Source: Variovorax ginsengisoli (GTDB taxonomy: Bacteria > Pseudomonadota > Gammaproteobacteria > Burkholderiales > Burkholderiaceae_C). Taken from it: a stretch of DNA of 64,000 nucleotides. Location of the stretch: the NCBI RefSeq assembly GCF_030486595.1, contig NZ_JAUJZH010000017.1, forward strand, positions 116,596 to 180,595, read 5' to 3'. Position numbers and translations under genes: made by a program. The notes under the pieces are model-generated. The model had not been told where the DNA came from and searched no databases. It worked only from the letters and a program-made list of their open reading frames with translations. Positions 38,391 to 48,938 of this stretch are shown here, in pieces. Each line of letters begins with the position of its first letter. The stretch's first letter is position 1.

Positions 38391-39877
38391 GCGTTCCGGC
38401 AGTCGAATACGACGACATCCAGGGTCTGGTGCGCTTCGGCTACAGGCGCTTGACCCAAGCCTGCTTTCTGTTGTTGCGCGTGACCGATGCGCAGGCCGCA
38501 CGCGATTGGCTCGCACGCGCGCCCATCAGCAGCGCCATGACGCAGGAGCCGCCGCCGACGACCGCCCTCCAGGTGGCTTTCACCTGCGCCGGGCTGCAGG
38601 CGCTCGGCGTGCGCCCGGACGTCGTCGAGGGCTTCTCGCACGAGTTCATCGTCGGCATGGCGAGCGACGCCAGCCGCGCGCGACGGCTCGGCGATCTCGG
38701 CGCCAACGATCCGGGCGGCTGGCAATGGGGCGGCTCGCCGGAACGGCTGCCGCACGTGCTGTTGATGCTCTATGCGGCGCCGGGCGGCCTCGACGACTGG
38801 CAGCGCATCGTGCTGGCGCAGTGCGAGCAAGGCTTCGAGCAGCTCGGCTACCTCGATACCGCGGACATGGACGGGGTCGAGCCCTTCGGCTTCGCGGACG
38901 GCATCTCGGAGCCTTCGATCGACTGGCTGCGCGAACGCCCGGCACGCGACGAGGAGGTCGACCGCTACAGCAACCTGTCGTGCCTCGGCGAGTACCTGCT
39001 GGGCTACCCGAACGAGTACGGCGCCTACACCGACCGGCCGCTGCTCGATGCCGACCGCGATCCCGAAGCGCTGCTGCCGCGCGCCGAAGACGCGCCCGAC
39101 AAGGTCGACCTGGGCCGCAACGGCAGCTACCTGGTGCTGCGCCAGCTGCAGCAGGATGTCTCCGGCTTCTGGCGCTTCATGGATGCGCAGGTCGGAGGCG
39201 ACCCGGCGCTGCGCAAGCAATTGGCCGAGGAGATGGTCGGCCGCACGATGGAAGGCGAGCCATTGGTCGGACGCACGGGCGAACGCATCCCGGGCGAGCA
39301 GGACCCACGCAACAGCTTCACCTATGGCGGCGACGGCGAAGGCCTGCGCTGCCCGATCGGCGCCCATATCCGGCGCAGCAATCCGCGCAATGCCGACCTG
39401 CCGCCAGGCAGACCGGGTTTCTATTCGTGGGCCAGGCGGACGCTGGGTTTCGATGCCACCGCCCTGGCGGCCGACAAGGTCTCCTCGACCCGCTTCCACC
39501 GGCTGCTGCGGCGCGGCCGCGAATACGGCAGCGCGGTCTCGGTCGAGCAGGCCCTGTCGCCGGCGAACCCGGGCGACGGCACCGGCCTGCACTTCATCTG
39601 CCTGGGCGCAAATATCGCGCGCCAGTTCGAATTCGTGCAATCGGCCTGGCTCGCGGGCCTGCGCTTCGATGGCTTGCCTGGCGACAGCGACCCGCTGACC
39701 GGCAACCACCTGCCGCGCGACGACGGCACGCCGACCGATGGCTTCGCGATTCCGCTCGACTCCGGCCCGGATCGCCGTGTCTGCGGGCTGCCGCAGTTCG
39801 TGACAGTGCGCGGTGGGGCCTATTTCTTCCTGCCCGGCCTGCGGGCCTTGCGCTACCTGTCGAAGGTGCAGCCATGA
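38387..39877 (+). CDS. DyP-type heme peroxidase
   Basis: A 496-aa dye-decolorising-type peroxidase, larger than the compact bacterial B class and closer in size to the fungal-like D/V classes. The GxxDG motif is FGFADG (167-172, Asp171 the distal acid), proximal heme ligand His327 in CPIGAHIRRSNPR, and distal Arg in HRLLRRGREYG (375-378). No Tat or Sec signal is visible, so it is probably cytoplasmic unless carried along by a partner. It uses H2O2 to oxidise organic substrates. Overlapping starts and stops tie it to the 442-aa protein before and the catalase-like gene after it. Confidence 0.92.
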   Translation: MSVPAVEYDDIQGLVRFGYRRLTQACFLLLRVTDAQAARDWLARAPISSAMTQEPPPTTALQVAFTCAGLQALGVRPDVVEGFSHEFIVGMASDASRARRLGDLGANDPGGWQWGGSPERLPHVLLMLYAAPGGLDDWQRIVLAQCEQGFEQLGYLDTADMDGVEPFGFADGISEPSIDWLRERPARDEEVDRYSNLSCLGEYLLGYPNEYGAYTDRPLLDADRDPEALLPRAEDAPDKVDLGRNGSYLVLRQLQQDVSGFWRFMDAQVGGDPALRKQLAEEMVGRTMEGEPLVGRTGERIPGEQDPRNSFTYGGDGEGLRCPIGAHIRRSNPRNADLPPGRPGFYSWARRTLGFDATALAADKVSSTRFHRLLRRGREYGSAVSVEQALSPANPGDGTGLHFICLGANIARQFEFVQSAWLAGLRFDGLPGDSDPLTGNHLPRDDGTPTDGFAIPLDSGPDRRVCGLPQFVTVRGGAYFFLPGLRALRYLSKVQP

Positions 39878-41100
39878 ACTCGAATGCCAGCCGTCCGACG
39901 CCGCGGGCCAACACCGGCTCGGCCTGGCGCAACTTCGTCAGCGATTCGGGGATGGCGCTGATCCGGCTGGAGCGCCGCTTCGATCCGCTGCTGCGGCCGG
40001 CCTTCGACGCCTTTCTGCGCGATCCGCTGGCGCGCTTCACGACCGCGCTGATCAACCGGCGGCGCACCGACGAGGGCCTGGCGATCGCCGAGGAGCGGCT
40101 GCTGCCCGACGAGGAGAGCTTCACCGACTCGATCGTCAAGAGCTTCACGCGCCAGATGACCGACCTCTGGAAGCCCGGTGGCTTCGAGCGCGGCGGCAAC
40201 ACCAAGACCCAGGGCATCGTGCGCGGCGAGTTCAGGGTGCACGACGACATCCCCCCGCACATGAAGCGCGGCATCTATGCCGAGCCGCGAAGCTTCCGCT
40301 GCTGGGTGCGCTTCTCGGGGCCCGGTCCCTACATCACGCCGGACATCGACGATGTGGGCTTCATGAGCATCAGCATCAAGCTCATGGGCGTGCCGGGGCC
40401 GAAGCTGATGGAGGAAGAACAGCACACGCTCGACATGTTCGCGGTCTCGACCCCGACCTTCGTCACGCCCGACGCAAAGTGCAACGCGGCGCTGCAGCGC
40501 GAGAGCGTGAAGAACGCGCAGATCTTCTACTTCGTGAACCTGCACGACCCGCATGTACTCGACCTCATCATGCAGTCGCTCTTCATCAAGACCCAGAGCA
40601 GCCCGTTCGAGGCGCCGTATTTCAGCTGCGTGCCCTACCTGATGGGCGAAGGCCAGGCGATGCAGTACTCAGTCTGGCCGAAGACCCGGCAGCGCACGCC
40701 GATCCCGCGGCTGCCGCTGCGTCCGCCCGACGACTACCTGCGCCAGGCGATGGTGTCGGCGCTGGCCAACGACGATGTGGAGCTCGACTTCCGGGTCCAG
40801 ATGCAGACCGATCCGCACCTCATGCCGATCGAGAATGCCGGCGTGCTGTGGCCCGAGAAGCTGTCGCCGCGCGTCAGCGTGGCGACGCTGCGGCTGCCGC
40901 GCCAGACCTTCGATTCGCCGGCACAGATGGAATTTGCGAAGCGACTCTCGTACAACCCGTGGCACACGATCGCGGAGCACCGGCCGCTCGGCAACCAGAG
41001 CCGCGCGCGCCGGCGGATGTACTGGGAGCTGGCCAAGCTGAGGCACACGATGAACGCGGTGCCGCATTACGAGCCGACGGGGGATGAGGTGTTCGAGTAG
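39874..41100 (+). CDS. Catalase-fold heme protein, y4iL/AOS-like branch
   Basis: A 408-aa protein of the shorter catalase-related family. C-terminal features SYNPWHTIAEHRPLGNQSRA and RxxxY (Arg379, Tyr383, the expected proximal heme ligand) match that family. At the distal side, the H-P-K-x-x-G block reads NTKTQG (109-114), so Asn109 stands where the catalytic distal His is expected. Relatives in this superfamily include true catalases and allene-oxide/fatty-acid hydroperoxide enzymes, so a hydroperoxide-rearranging role is possible. ATG 39874 overlaps the DyP stop. No signal peptide is visible. Confidence 0.85.
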   Translation: MNSNASRPTPRANTGSAWRNFVSDSGMALIRLERRFDPLLRPAFDAFLRDPLARFTTALINRRRTDEGLAIAEERLLPDEESFTDSIVKSFTRQMTDLWKPGGFERGGNTKTQGIVRGEFRVHDDIPPHMKRGIYAEPRSFRCWVRFSGPGPYITPDIDDVGFMSISIKLMGVPGPKLMEEEQHTLDMFAVSTPTFVTPDAKCNAALQRESVKNAQIFYFVNLHDPHVLDLIMQSLFIKTQSSPFEAPYFSCVPYLMGEGQAMQYSVWPKTRQRTPIPRLPLRPPDDYLRQAMVSALANDDVELDFRVQMQTDPHLMPIENAGVLWPEKLSPRVSVATLRLPRQTFDSPAQMEFAKRLSYNPWHTIAEHRPLGNQSRARRRMYWELAKLRHTMNAVPHYEPTGDEVFE

Positions 41101-41107
41101 GCCTCTA

Positions 41108-41842
41108 ATGATCGTCCACACCTTCGGCCCGGCCTGGAACGCCATCGACCTGAGTCCCTTCGCCGTCAAGCTCCTGACCTGGCTGCGGATGGCGCAGCTG
41201 CCGTGCACCACGCAGGTCGCCAATGTGCGAAAGATGAGCAACAGCAAGCTGCCGGCCCTGACGCTGGACGACGGCAGGCTCGTCAACGACTCGCGGCAGA
41301 TCATCGAACTGCTGCGCCAGCTACACCAGGACCCACTGGACGAGCAGCGCTGGAGCCCTGCCGAGCAGGCGGTCGCCTGCGCCTGGAGGTCGCTGTTCGA
41401 GACCGACCTCTATTTCGCCGCCTACTACCAACGCTGGGTGCCCGAGCGGAACTTCGCGATCCTGAGGCCGGTCATGGCCGACTACATGGGCGCGCTGGGC
41501 GTGCCCGCCTTCGTGCGTCCCTTTGCGGTGAAGACGGTGCGGCGCAACGTGCTATCCCAGCTTGAGGCACAGGGTACCGGACGGCGCCCGATCGAGCAGA
41601 TCCACGCGATGGCGGACCGCGGCTATGCGGCGGCCAGCGACTTCCTGGCCGACAAGCCCTACTTCATGGGCGACCGGCCGAGCGCGCTCGACGCCACGGT
41701 CTTCGCCTTCCTGCACACCCTGCTGTTGCCGCCGTTCGAGTCGCCGCAAAAGGCGCTGGTCGCCAGCCGTGCGAACCTGGTGCGCTACCACCAGCGGATG
41801 CTGCAACGGTACTGGCCGGAGCGCTACGCGGCGCCGGGTTGA
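41108..41842 (+). CDS. Glutathione S-transferase / metaxin-like protein
   Basis: A 244-aa protein starting seven bases after the catalase-like stop, so it probably belongs to the same transcript. The N-terminal region MIVHTFGPAWNAIDLSPFAV plus KLPALTLDDGRLVNDSRQII is a thioredoxin-like GST domain of the FAX/metaxin type, and the C-terminal helical part includes DFLADKPYFMGDRPSALDATVFAFL. No catalytic Cys/Ser/Tyr is obvious at the usual N-terminal position. The last 19 bases overlap the end of the convergent GST gene. A glutathione-linked peroxide or fatty-acid metabolite role would suit the cluster. Confidence 0.85.
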   Translation: MIVHTFGPAWNAIDLSPFAVKLLTWLRMAQLPCTTQVANVRKMSNSKLPALTLDDGRLVNDSRQIIELLRQLHQDPLDEQRWSPAEQAVACAWRSLFETDLYFAAYYQRWVPERNFAILRPVMADYMGALGVPAFVRPFAVKTVRRNVLSQLEAQGTGRRPIEQIHAMADRGYAAASDFLADKPYFMGDRPSALDATVFAFLHTLLLPPFESPQKALVASRANLVRYHQRMLQRYWPERYAAPG

Positions 41843-42528
41843 CCGGGCGGGAAACCGATGCCGGGCTGGCCGCTTCGCCACGGCGCGTGCTTCGCCATCA
41901 CGCGCTCGAAGACCGGCGCTTCGAGCCGAGCCTGCAGCCATCCGCGCAAGGCGGGCCACGGCTGCAGGTCGAACCACGCCGCATCGACCTGCGCGAACTG
42001 CCGCACGAAGGGCGCGATCGCCATGTCGGCCAGCGCGGCGTGCTCGCCGTGCAGGCAGCGCGTGGCCTGCAGGCGAGCCTCCAGCCGGGCTAGGAAGAGG
42101 GCGCCTTGCGCCCGATGCGCTTCGGCATTTGCGCCCGGCTGCCGCTCGGGGTACTTGTACCCGTCCAGGTCGCGCTTGAAATTGCCGTCGCAGTCGGCGA
42201 TCAGTGCGAGCATGTCTTTCAGCGTGCCGCGCGAGGGTCGCAACCAGCCGTCGGGGTCGCCGCGTTCCAGCGCCCACAGCATGATGTCCAGGCTCTGGTC
42301 GATCACGCGGCCGTCGGTGTCGACCAGCACCGGCACCGTGCCCTTCGGCGATGCGGCCAGCAGCTCGGCCGGCTTGTCGCGCAGCACGACCTCGCGCAGT
42401 TCGCAGCGCTGGCCGCTGACCGCGATCGCCATCCGCGCCCGCATCGCATAGGGACAGCGCCGGAACGAGTACAGGACCGGCAGCGCGGCCGGCCTCAGAT
42501 CAGTCTTCTGATCGCCTTCTTGCGCCAT
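41824..42528 (-). CDS. Glutathione S-transferase, omega/GrxB-like
   Basis: A 234-aa protein with a CPYAMR motif (residues 25-30) at the start of a thioredoxin fold, the PKGTVPVLVDTDGRVIDQSLDI cis-Pro/glutathione site and an all-helical second domain. CPYA places it with the omega/glutaredoxin-2-like, cysteine-type transferases that reduce or deglutathionylate. Translation from ATG 42528 overlaps the last 34 bases of the MATE gene. It closes the DUF2239-MATE-GST operon, suggesting oxidative/xenobiotic defence. Confidence 0.88.
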   Translation of the reverse strand: MAQEGDQKTDLRPAALPVLYSFRRCPYAMRARMAIAVSGQRCELREVVLRDKPAELLAASPKGTVPVLVDTDGRVIDQSLDIMLWALERGDPDGWLRPSRGTLKDMLALIADCDGNFKRDLDGYKYPERQPGANAEAHRAQGALFLARLEARLQATRCLHGEHAALADMAIAPFVRQFAQVDAAWFDLQPWPALRGWLQARLEAPVFERVMAKHAPWRSGQPGIGFPPGQPGAA

Positions 42529-43922
42529 ACGAACCGGTAGTAGCAGGCCTGCAGCGTCAGCATCGCGCTGAACGCCACCGGGTAGGCTACCCAGATGCCG
42601 TTGAGCCCGAAGCGCCGCCCCAGCCACCAGGCGACCGGCACCTCGATCAGCGCGATGCAGAAGACCGAGATTGCCGTCGGCACCAGCACCGAGCCGCTGG
42701 CGCGCATGATCCCCGACAGCGCCGAACCCATGCCGAAGATGACGGTGCTCCACAGCATGATGTGCAGCAGCGTCTGGGCCACCTCGATCACCGGTTCGCT
42801 GGTGATGAAGAAGCCCATCAGCGGCCGCGAGAACAGGTAGCCCAGCAGCACCAGCGAGCCGGTCAGCACCAGGTTCATGAGGAGCGCGGTGCGGGTGATG
42901 GCGCCGAGGCGATGCGCCTGGCCGGCGCCGATCGCCTGGGCGCCGAGGATCGACGCCGTGATGGCGATCGAGATCGCCGGGAACTGCACGTAGGCCACCA
43001 CCTGGTTGACCGCGCCGTAGGCCGCCGTGGCGTGCGAGCCGTAGGCGTTGACGAAAGACAGCAGCGCGATCTCGGCCAGCGAAACCACGATCATCTGCAC
43101 GCCGGTCGGAACGCCCACCTTGAGCACCGCCTTCAGCAGCGCCGGGCGGACCCGCAGGTGCCGCATGAAGTCGGCATCGGGCGCGAGCACGCTCTTCTTG
43201 CGCCGCAGGTGGAAGCCCAGCCAGGCCGTCGCCACCACGAAGGACACGACGGTGGCGCAGGCGCCGCTGGCCACGCCGAGCTGCGGCAGCCCGAACCAGC
43301 CCTTGATCAGCGCGGGAGTGATCAACAGGCCGAGCGCGGTCGAGATCATCAAGGTGTAGAGCGGCGTGACGGTGTCGCCGACGCCGCGCAGCATCGCGGT
43401 CGACAGCAGGAACACGAACAGCCCCGGCATCGCGATCAGGATGATGCGGGCGTAGCGCGTGGCATCGGGGAGGATGTCGGCCGGCGTGCCGAGCAGCTTC
43501 AGCATCGGCTCGGTGAAGACGCCGCCGAAGAAGGCGACGCCGAGGCCGAACAGGATGCCCACCGTGAGGGTGGTGCCGGCCACGGCGCGCGCCTTGTCGG
43601 GCTCGCGGGCGCCCCAGGCCTGGCCGATCAGCACCGAGGCGCCGGCGCCCAGCCCGATGGTGAAGGCAATGAAGAAGAACATCACCGGAAAGAAGCCCGA
43701 CACCGCCGCCAACGCGCCGACGCCCAGCATCTGGCCCAGGTAGATGTTGTTGATCGTGCCCGACAGCGACTGCAGGATGTTGCTGAGCAGCATCGGCGCG
43801 AGGAACAGCAGGAACACCTTCCACAGCGGCTTGGAGGCCATCGCCGCCAGGCGCGGATTGACGGGCGGCGCCTTCTGCAACGGCGCCGGGTCGGCGAGCA
43901 CGGCCGGCTCGGGGCTGCTCAT
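42495..43922 (-). CDS. MATE family efflux transporter
   Basis: A 475-aa, 12-helix multidrug/metabolite exporter of the NorM/DinF superfamily. A long N-terminal cytoplasmic tail precedes helix 1 (PLWKVFLLFLAPMLLSNILQ). The family pattern SLSGTINNIYLGQMLGVGAL and a repeat in the second half (VVAYVQFPAISIAITASILG) are visible. ATG 43922 overlaps the DUF2239 stop. Substrate not known; MATE pumps use H+ or Na+ gradients. Confidence 0.92.
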   Translation of the reverse strand: MSSPEPAVLADPAPLQKAPPVNPRLAAMASKPLWKVFLLFLAPMLLSNILQSLSGTINNIYLGQMLGVGALAAVSGFFPVMFFFIAFTIGLGAGASVLIGQAWGAREPDKARAVAGTTLTVGILFGLGVAFFGGVFTEPMLKLLGTPADILPDATRYARIILIAMPGLFVFLLSTAMLRGVGDTVTPLYTLMISTALGLLITPALIKGWFGLPQLGVASGACATVVSFVVATAWLGFHLRRKKSVLAPDADFMRHLRVRPALLKAVLKVGVPTGVQMIVVSLAEIALLSFVNAYGSHATAAYGAVNQVVAYVQFPAISIAITASILGAQAIGAGQAHRLGAITRTALLMNLVLTGSLVLLGYLFSRPLMGFFITSEPVIEVAQTLLHIMLWSTVIFGMGSALSGIMRASGSVLVPTAISVFCIALIEVPVAWWLGRRFGLNGIWVAYPVAFSAMLTLQACYYRFVWRKKAIRRLI

Positions 43923-44494
43923 GCTTCGCTCCAGGCCGGGGCGGAGAGTCGCCGAAGCTGCTCGACCACGTCCTCGGGCCAGGCGGCGATCAGATCGCCG
44001 AAGCGGGCCCGCTCGCCCGCGAACAGGGCGCGGGCGGCTTCTTCGAAACCGGGCAGGTCGCCGGCGATCGCGGTCATGAAACGGTAGGCGGCTTCGCGTG
44101 CGGCCCGCTGCGCGTCGCGGTCGGCATGCACGTGACGGGCCTCGTCGACCAGCTTGCGCAGGGCCACCGAGGCGCCGCCGGGCTGGCGGTTGAGCCAATC
44201 CCAGTGGCGCGGCAGCAAGGTGACTTCGCGCGCGACCACGCCCAGCTTTGGACGGCCGACGCCACGTGCCACCGGGTCGTCGCAGTGCCCGGGGGCCGGC
44301 GCTGTTTCAGCGCCCGCGCGCAGGTCGAGGTCGAGGCGCTCGCCGGTCAGGTCGTCGAAGACCAGGGGCGGCGCGCCGTCGGCAGTGGACTCGATCTCGC
44401 GCAGCCGCGCGATCACTTCGGGGCGCGGGCCGGAGGCAATGCGACGGAAGCCTGCGAACGCGGACAGGGTAGGTTCAGGGGTGGGGGAAGGCAT
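43919..44494 (-). CDS. DUF2239 family protein
   Basis: A 191-aa soluble protein with the DUF2239 features FDDLTGERLDLDLRA, GRPKLGVVAREVTLLPRHWDWL and GGASVALRKLVDEARH. Function unknown; the VTLLPRHWDWL stretch is the most conserved part of the family. ATG 44494 (MPSPTPEPT) lies just ten bases beyond the predicted -10 element, so the mRNA would be leaderless or nearly so; there is no Shine-Dalgarno sequence. It heads a three-gene operon with a MATE exporter and a GST. Confidence 0.87.
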   Translation of the reverse strand: MPSPTPEPTLSAFAGFRRIASGPRPEVIARLREIESTADGAPPLVFDDLTGERLDLDLRAGAETAPAPGHCDDPVARGVGRPKLGVVAREVTLLPRHWDWLNRQPGGASVALRKLVDEARHVHADRDAQRAAREAAYRFMTAIAGDLPGFEEAARALFAGERARFGDLIAAWPEDVVEQLRRLSAPAWSEA

Positions 44495-44503
44495 GGGGCG
44501 CGA

Positions 44504-44547
44504 ATAATACCCGGGCAAAAAACATTTGGCAATCTACCCGGACAAAA
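44504..44547 (-). promoter_or_regulatory. Strong sigma-70 promoter overlapping 13-bp direct repeats
   Basis: On the minus strand TTGCCA (44527-44532) and TATTAT (44504-44509) are 17 bases apart, close to consensus. The elements TACCCGGGCAAAA (44508-44520) and TACCCGGACAAAA (44535-44547), read on the plus strand, are direct repeats with one mismatch and 27-bp register. One copy covers the spacer and the edge of -10; the other lies upstream of -35. This arrangement fits a repressor or activator that binds two sites on the promoter. Confidence 0.55.
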
Positions 44548-44560
44548 TTAATAGACGAAT

Positions 44561-45058
44561 TCAGGAGGTGTGGCGCACCGCATGCCACCAGCGGCGCAAG
44601 CCAGACCTTGCGCGGCGGACCGCACGCCAGGGGGCGCTGAGGCGAACGCGCTCGAGGACGCCGTCCTTCCAGCCCTTCCAGCGCGGGTAGAAGCGGGCGA
44701 ACCACGGCAATTGCATCAATGCCGGCTCGACCAGCTGGAACAGCCGGGCCAGGATCGCGGTCCCGACCAGCTTGGCGACCAGCAAGAGCAGCAGCGCGCT
44801 CATCGCGTGGCCCTCGCCGAGCAGGAAGAGTCCGAAAAGCTTGACCGGCAGCAGCATCAGCGCCGGCAGAAAGAAGGCCAGCACCGCTCCCCAGGGCGGC
44901 AGCGAGCGCACCGCCACCTCGATGCGCGCCCAGACGCGCAGCTTGGCCAGGCGGGCCGTTGCGCGGGCCAAGGGCTCCCAGCCCCACTCCTCGAAGAGCA
45001 GCACCGGAATGAGGAGGGCCGCCGCGACAGCGCGCAGGAGTTTGGCAGGGTGGCGCAT
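44561..45058 (-). CDS. Hypothetical membrane protein
   Basis: A 165-aa protein with three hydrophobic stretches: residues about 8-26 (LRAVAAALLIPVLLFEEWGW), 54-82 (PWGAVLAFFLPALMLLPVKLFGLFLLG, long enough for one or two helices) and 86-104, then a Trp/Arg-rich basic tail (WKGWKDGVLERVRLSAPWRA). I do not recognise a family beyond conserved Burkholderiales membrane proteins. It is transcribed toward the DUF2239 gene but the strong promoter in between makes a shared operon unlikely. Confidence 0.75.
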   Translation of the reverse strand: MRHPAKLLRAVAAALLIPVLLFEEWGWEPLARATARLAKLRVWARIEVAVRSLPPWGAVLAFFLPALMLLPVKLFGLFLLGEGHAMSALLLLLVAKLVGTAILARLFQLVEPALMQLPWFARFYPRWKGWKDGVLERVRLSAPWRAVRRARSGLRRWWHAVRHTS

Positions 45059-45164
45059 GGCCGATGCATTGTGATCGCTGGGCGGTGCGGGTTACCAGGT
45101 TGGTGGTCACGGATCGTGGGGCTCGCTGATTCTTCCTATGGCAAACTTCCTGGCTTTATCCGGC

Positions 45165-45181
45165 GGGCCGCCAGGCGGCCC
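45165..45181 (+). promoter_or_regulatory. Strong hairpin in the tex leader
   Basis: GGGCCGCC (45165-45172) and GGCGGCCC (45174-45181) are perfectly complementary around one base, in the leader 25 bases before the tex start at 45206. A hairpin this stable near a start that lacks a clear Shine-Dalgarno could affect initiation. No accompanying T-run, so it is not a typical terminator. Confidence 0.3.
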
Positions 45182-45205
45182 CGGCCCCAGGGACGCCCTT
45201 CAGAC

Positions 45206-47578
<2,373 letters not shown>

Positions 47579-47625
47579 ATGGCGCCTGCCCGCGACAGCG
47601 CTCGGTTCTTGCCTCTCGTCCAGGC

Positions 47626-48699
47626 ATGAAGGCGCTTCGCATCTACGCCGGCCCGGCCGCCCGCGAGCACATCGCCGCCCATGGCCTGCGCCCGCAGGAC
47701 GTGCGCACGGTGCCGGGCGCGGCCGGCGGTCCCAAGGGGCTGGTGCTCGGCCCGATCGACCGTTTCCTGTTCGGCGACTGGCTGCCGCGGAGTACGCAGG
47801 CCGTCGACCTGGTCGGTGCATCGATCGGCGCCTGGCGGTTGGCCAACGCCTGCCTTGCCGACACGAAGACCGCCTTCGAGCAGTTCGAGCAGGGCTACAT
47901 CCACCAGCATTTCGAGCTGCCGCCGGGCCAGAAGCGCCTGAGCGCGAAGCAGGTCAGCAGCCAGTTCGGCGAGGGCCTGCGCAGCTTCTACGGCGGCCGC
48001 ACGGCGGAGGTGCTGGGGCATGCGCGCTACCGGCTGCACGTGATCACTTCGCGCGGCCGGCACATCCTCGGGCGCGAGGGCCGGGCCCGCACGCCGGTGG
48101 GCTACCTCGGAGCCTTCCTCACCAACAGCGTGCACCGCAAGAGCCTCGGGGCCTGGCTGGAGCGCGTGGTGTTCTCGACGCCGGGCGCGGCGCTGCCTTT
48201 CGGCACGCACGACTTCCGGACCCGGCAGGTGAACCTGGTCGAGGCCAACTTCGAGCTCGCGCTGCAGGCCTCGTGTTCAATCCCGTTCATGCTCGAGGCG
48301 GTGCACGACATTCCGGGCGCGCCCGCCGGGGCCTACTGGGACGGCGGCATCACCGACTACCACCTGCATCTCGACTACGGCAAAGCCGAGGGCATCGTGC
48401 TGTACCCGCATTTCCAGCAGGCCGTGGTACCGGGCTGGCTCGACAAGGGCCTCAAGTGGCGGCACAAGCCGACCGGTTTCCTGGACCGCATGGTGGTGCT
48501 GGCGCCGGATCCGGAATGGGTCCGGACGTTGCCCAACGGCAAGCTGCCCGATCGCAACGACTTCATCCGCTACGGCAACGACCTGCGCGGGCGCATCAAC
48601 GCCTGGAGCACCGCGGCGCAAGAGTCGCGCCGGCTGGCGGACGAGTTCGCGCAGTGGCTGGACCAGGGCTGCGGCGTGCAGGACGTGCGACCCCTCTAG
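47626..48699 (+). CDS. Patatin-like phospholipase family protein
   Basis: A 357-aa protein with patatin-type motifs: the nucleophile serine in VGASIGAWRL and the catalytic Asp in AYWDGGITDYH (D-G-G). Patatin-like enzymes hydrolyse phospholipids or lysophospholipids. N-terminal segment MKALRIYAGPAAREHIAAHG precedes the GGPKGLVLGP oxyanion loop. ATG 47626 starts 47 bases after tex. No export signal is visible, and it is not a T3/T6-effector type on context. The tex linkage is probably only positional. Confidence 0.88.
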   Translation: MKALRIYAGPAAREHIAAHGLRPQDVRTVPGAAGGPKGLVLGPIDRFLFGDWLPRSTQAVDLVGASIGAWRLANACLADTKTAFEQFEQGYIHQHFELPPGQKRLSAKQVSSQFGEGLRSFYGGRTAEVLGHARYRLHVITSRGRHILGREGRARTPVGYLGAFLTNSVHRKSLGAWLERVVFSTPGAALPFGTHDFRTRQVNLVEANFELALQASCSIPFMLEAVHDIPGAPAGAYWDGGITDYHLHLDYGKAEGIVLYPHFQQAVVPGWLDKGLKWRHKPTGFLDRMVVLAPDPEWVRTLPNGKLPDRNDFIRYGNDLRGRINAWSTAAQESRRLADEFAQWLDQGCGVQDVRPL

Positions 48700-48714
48700 C
48701 CAGAAAGCCTCCCC

Positions 48715-48936
48715 ATGAACCCGCTGCGAATCCTCGGCCTGATCCTGATCTTCGCCGGCCTGCTGGCACTGGCGCTCGGCCATGTCAGCGTCACCAGTTC
48801 GACCCACCAGATCAAGATCGGGCCGGTCGAACTGGCGGTGAAGGAGAAGCGGGACATCGAGCTGCCGGTCTGGGCCGGTATCGGCGCGATCGTGGTGGGT
48901 GGGGTGCTGGTGGTGCTGGGCGGGCGCAAACGCTGA
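48715..48936 (+). CDS. Small two-helix membrane protein (DUF3185-like)
   Basis: A 73-aa protein with helices at residues 4-22 (LRILGLILIFAGLLALALGH) and 51-68 (VWAGIGAIVVGGVLVVLGG), a periplasmic or cytoplasmic linker of about 28 residues (VSVTSSTHQIKIGPVELAVK) and a basic end (GRKR). The topology and length resemble DUF3185. It sits 15 bases after the patatin-like gene and converges with the nitrile hydratase activator gene; function unknown. Confidence 0.75.
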   Translation: MNPLRILGLILIFAGLLALALGHVSVTSSTHQIKIGPVELAVKEKRDIELPVWAGIGAIVVGGVLVVLGGRKR

Positions 48937-48938
48937 CG

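Noticed and set aside
44519..44562. SD-like AGGAGGTGTG on the plus strand as the start of a small plus-strand gene
   Set aside because: It is the reversed tail of the minus-strand 165-aa gene and no convincing open frame follows.
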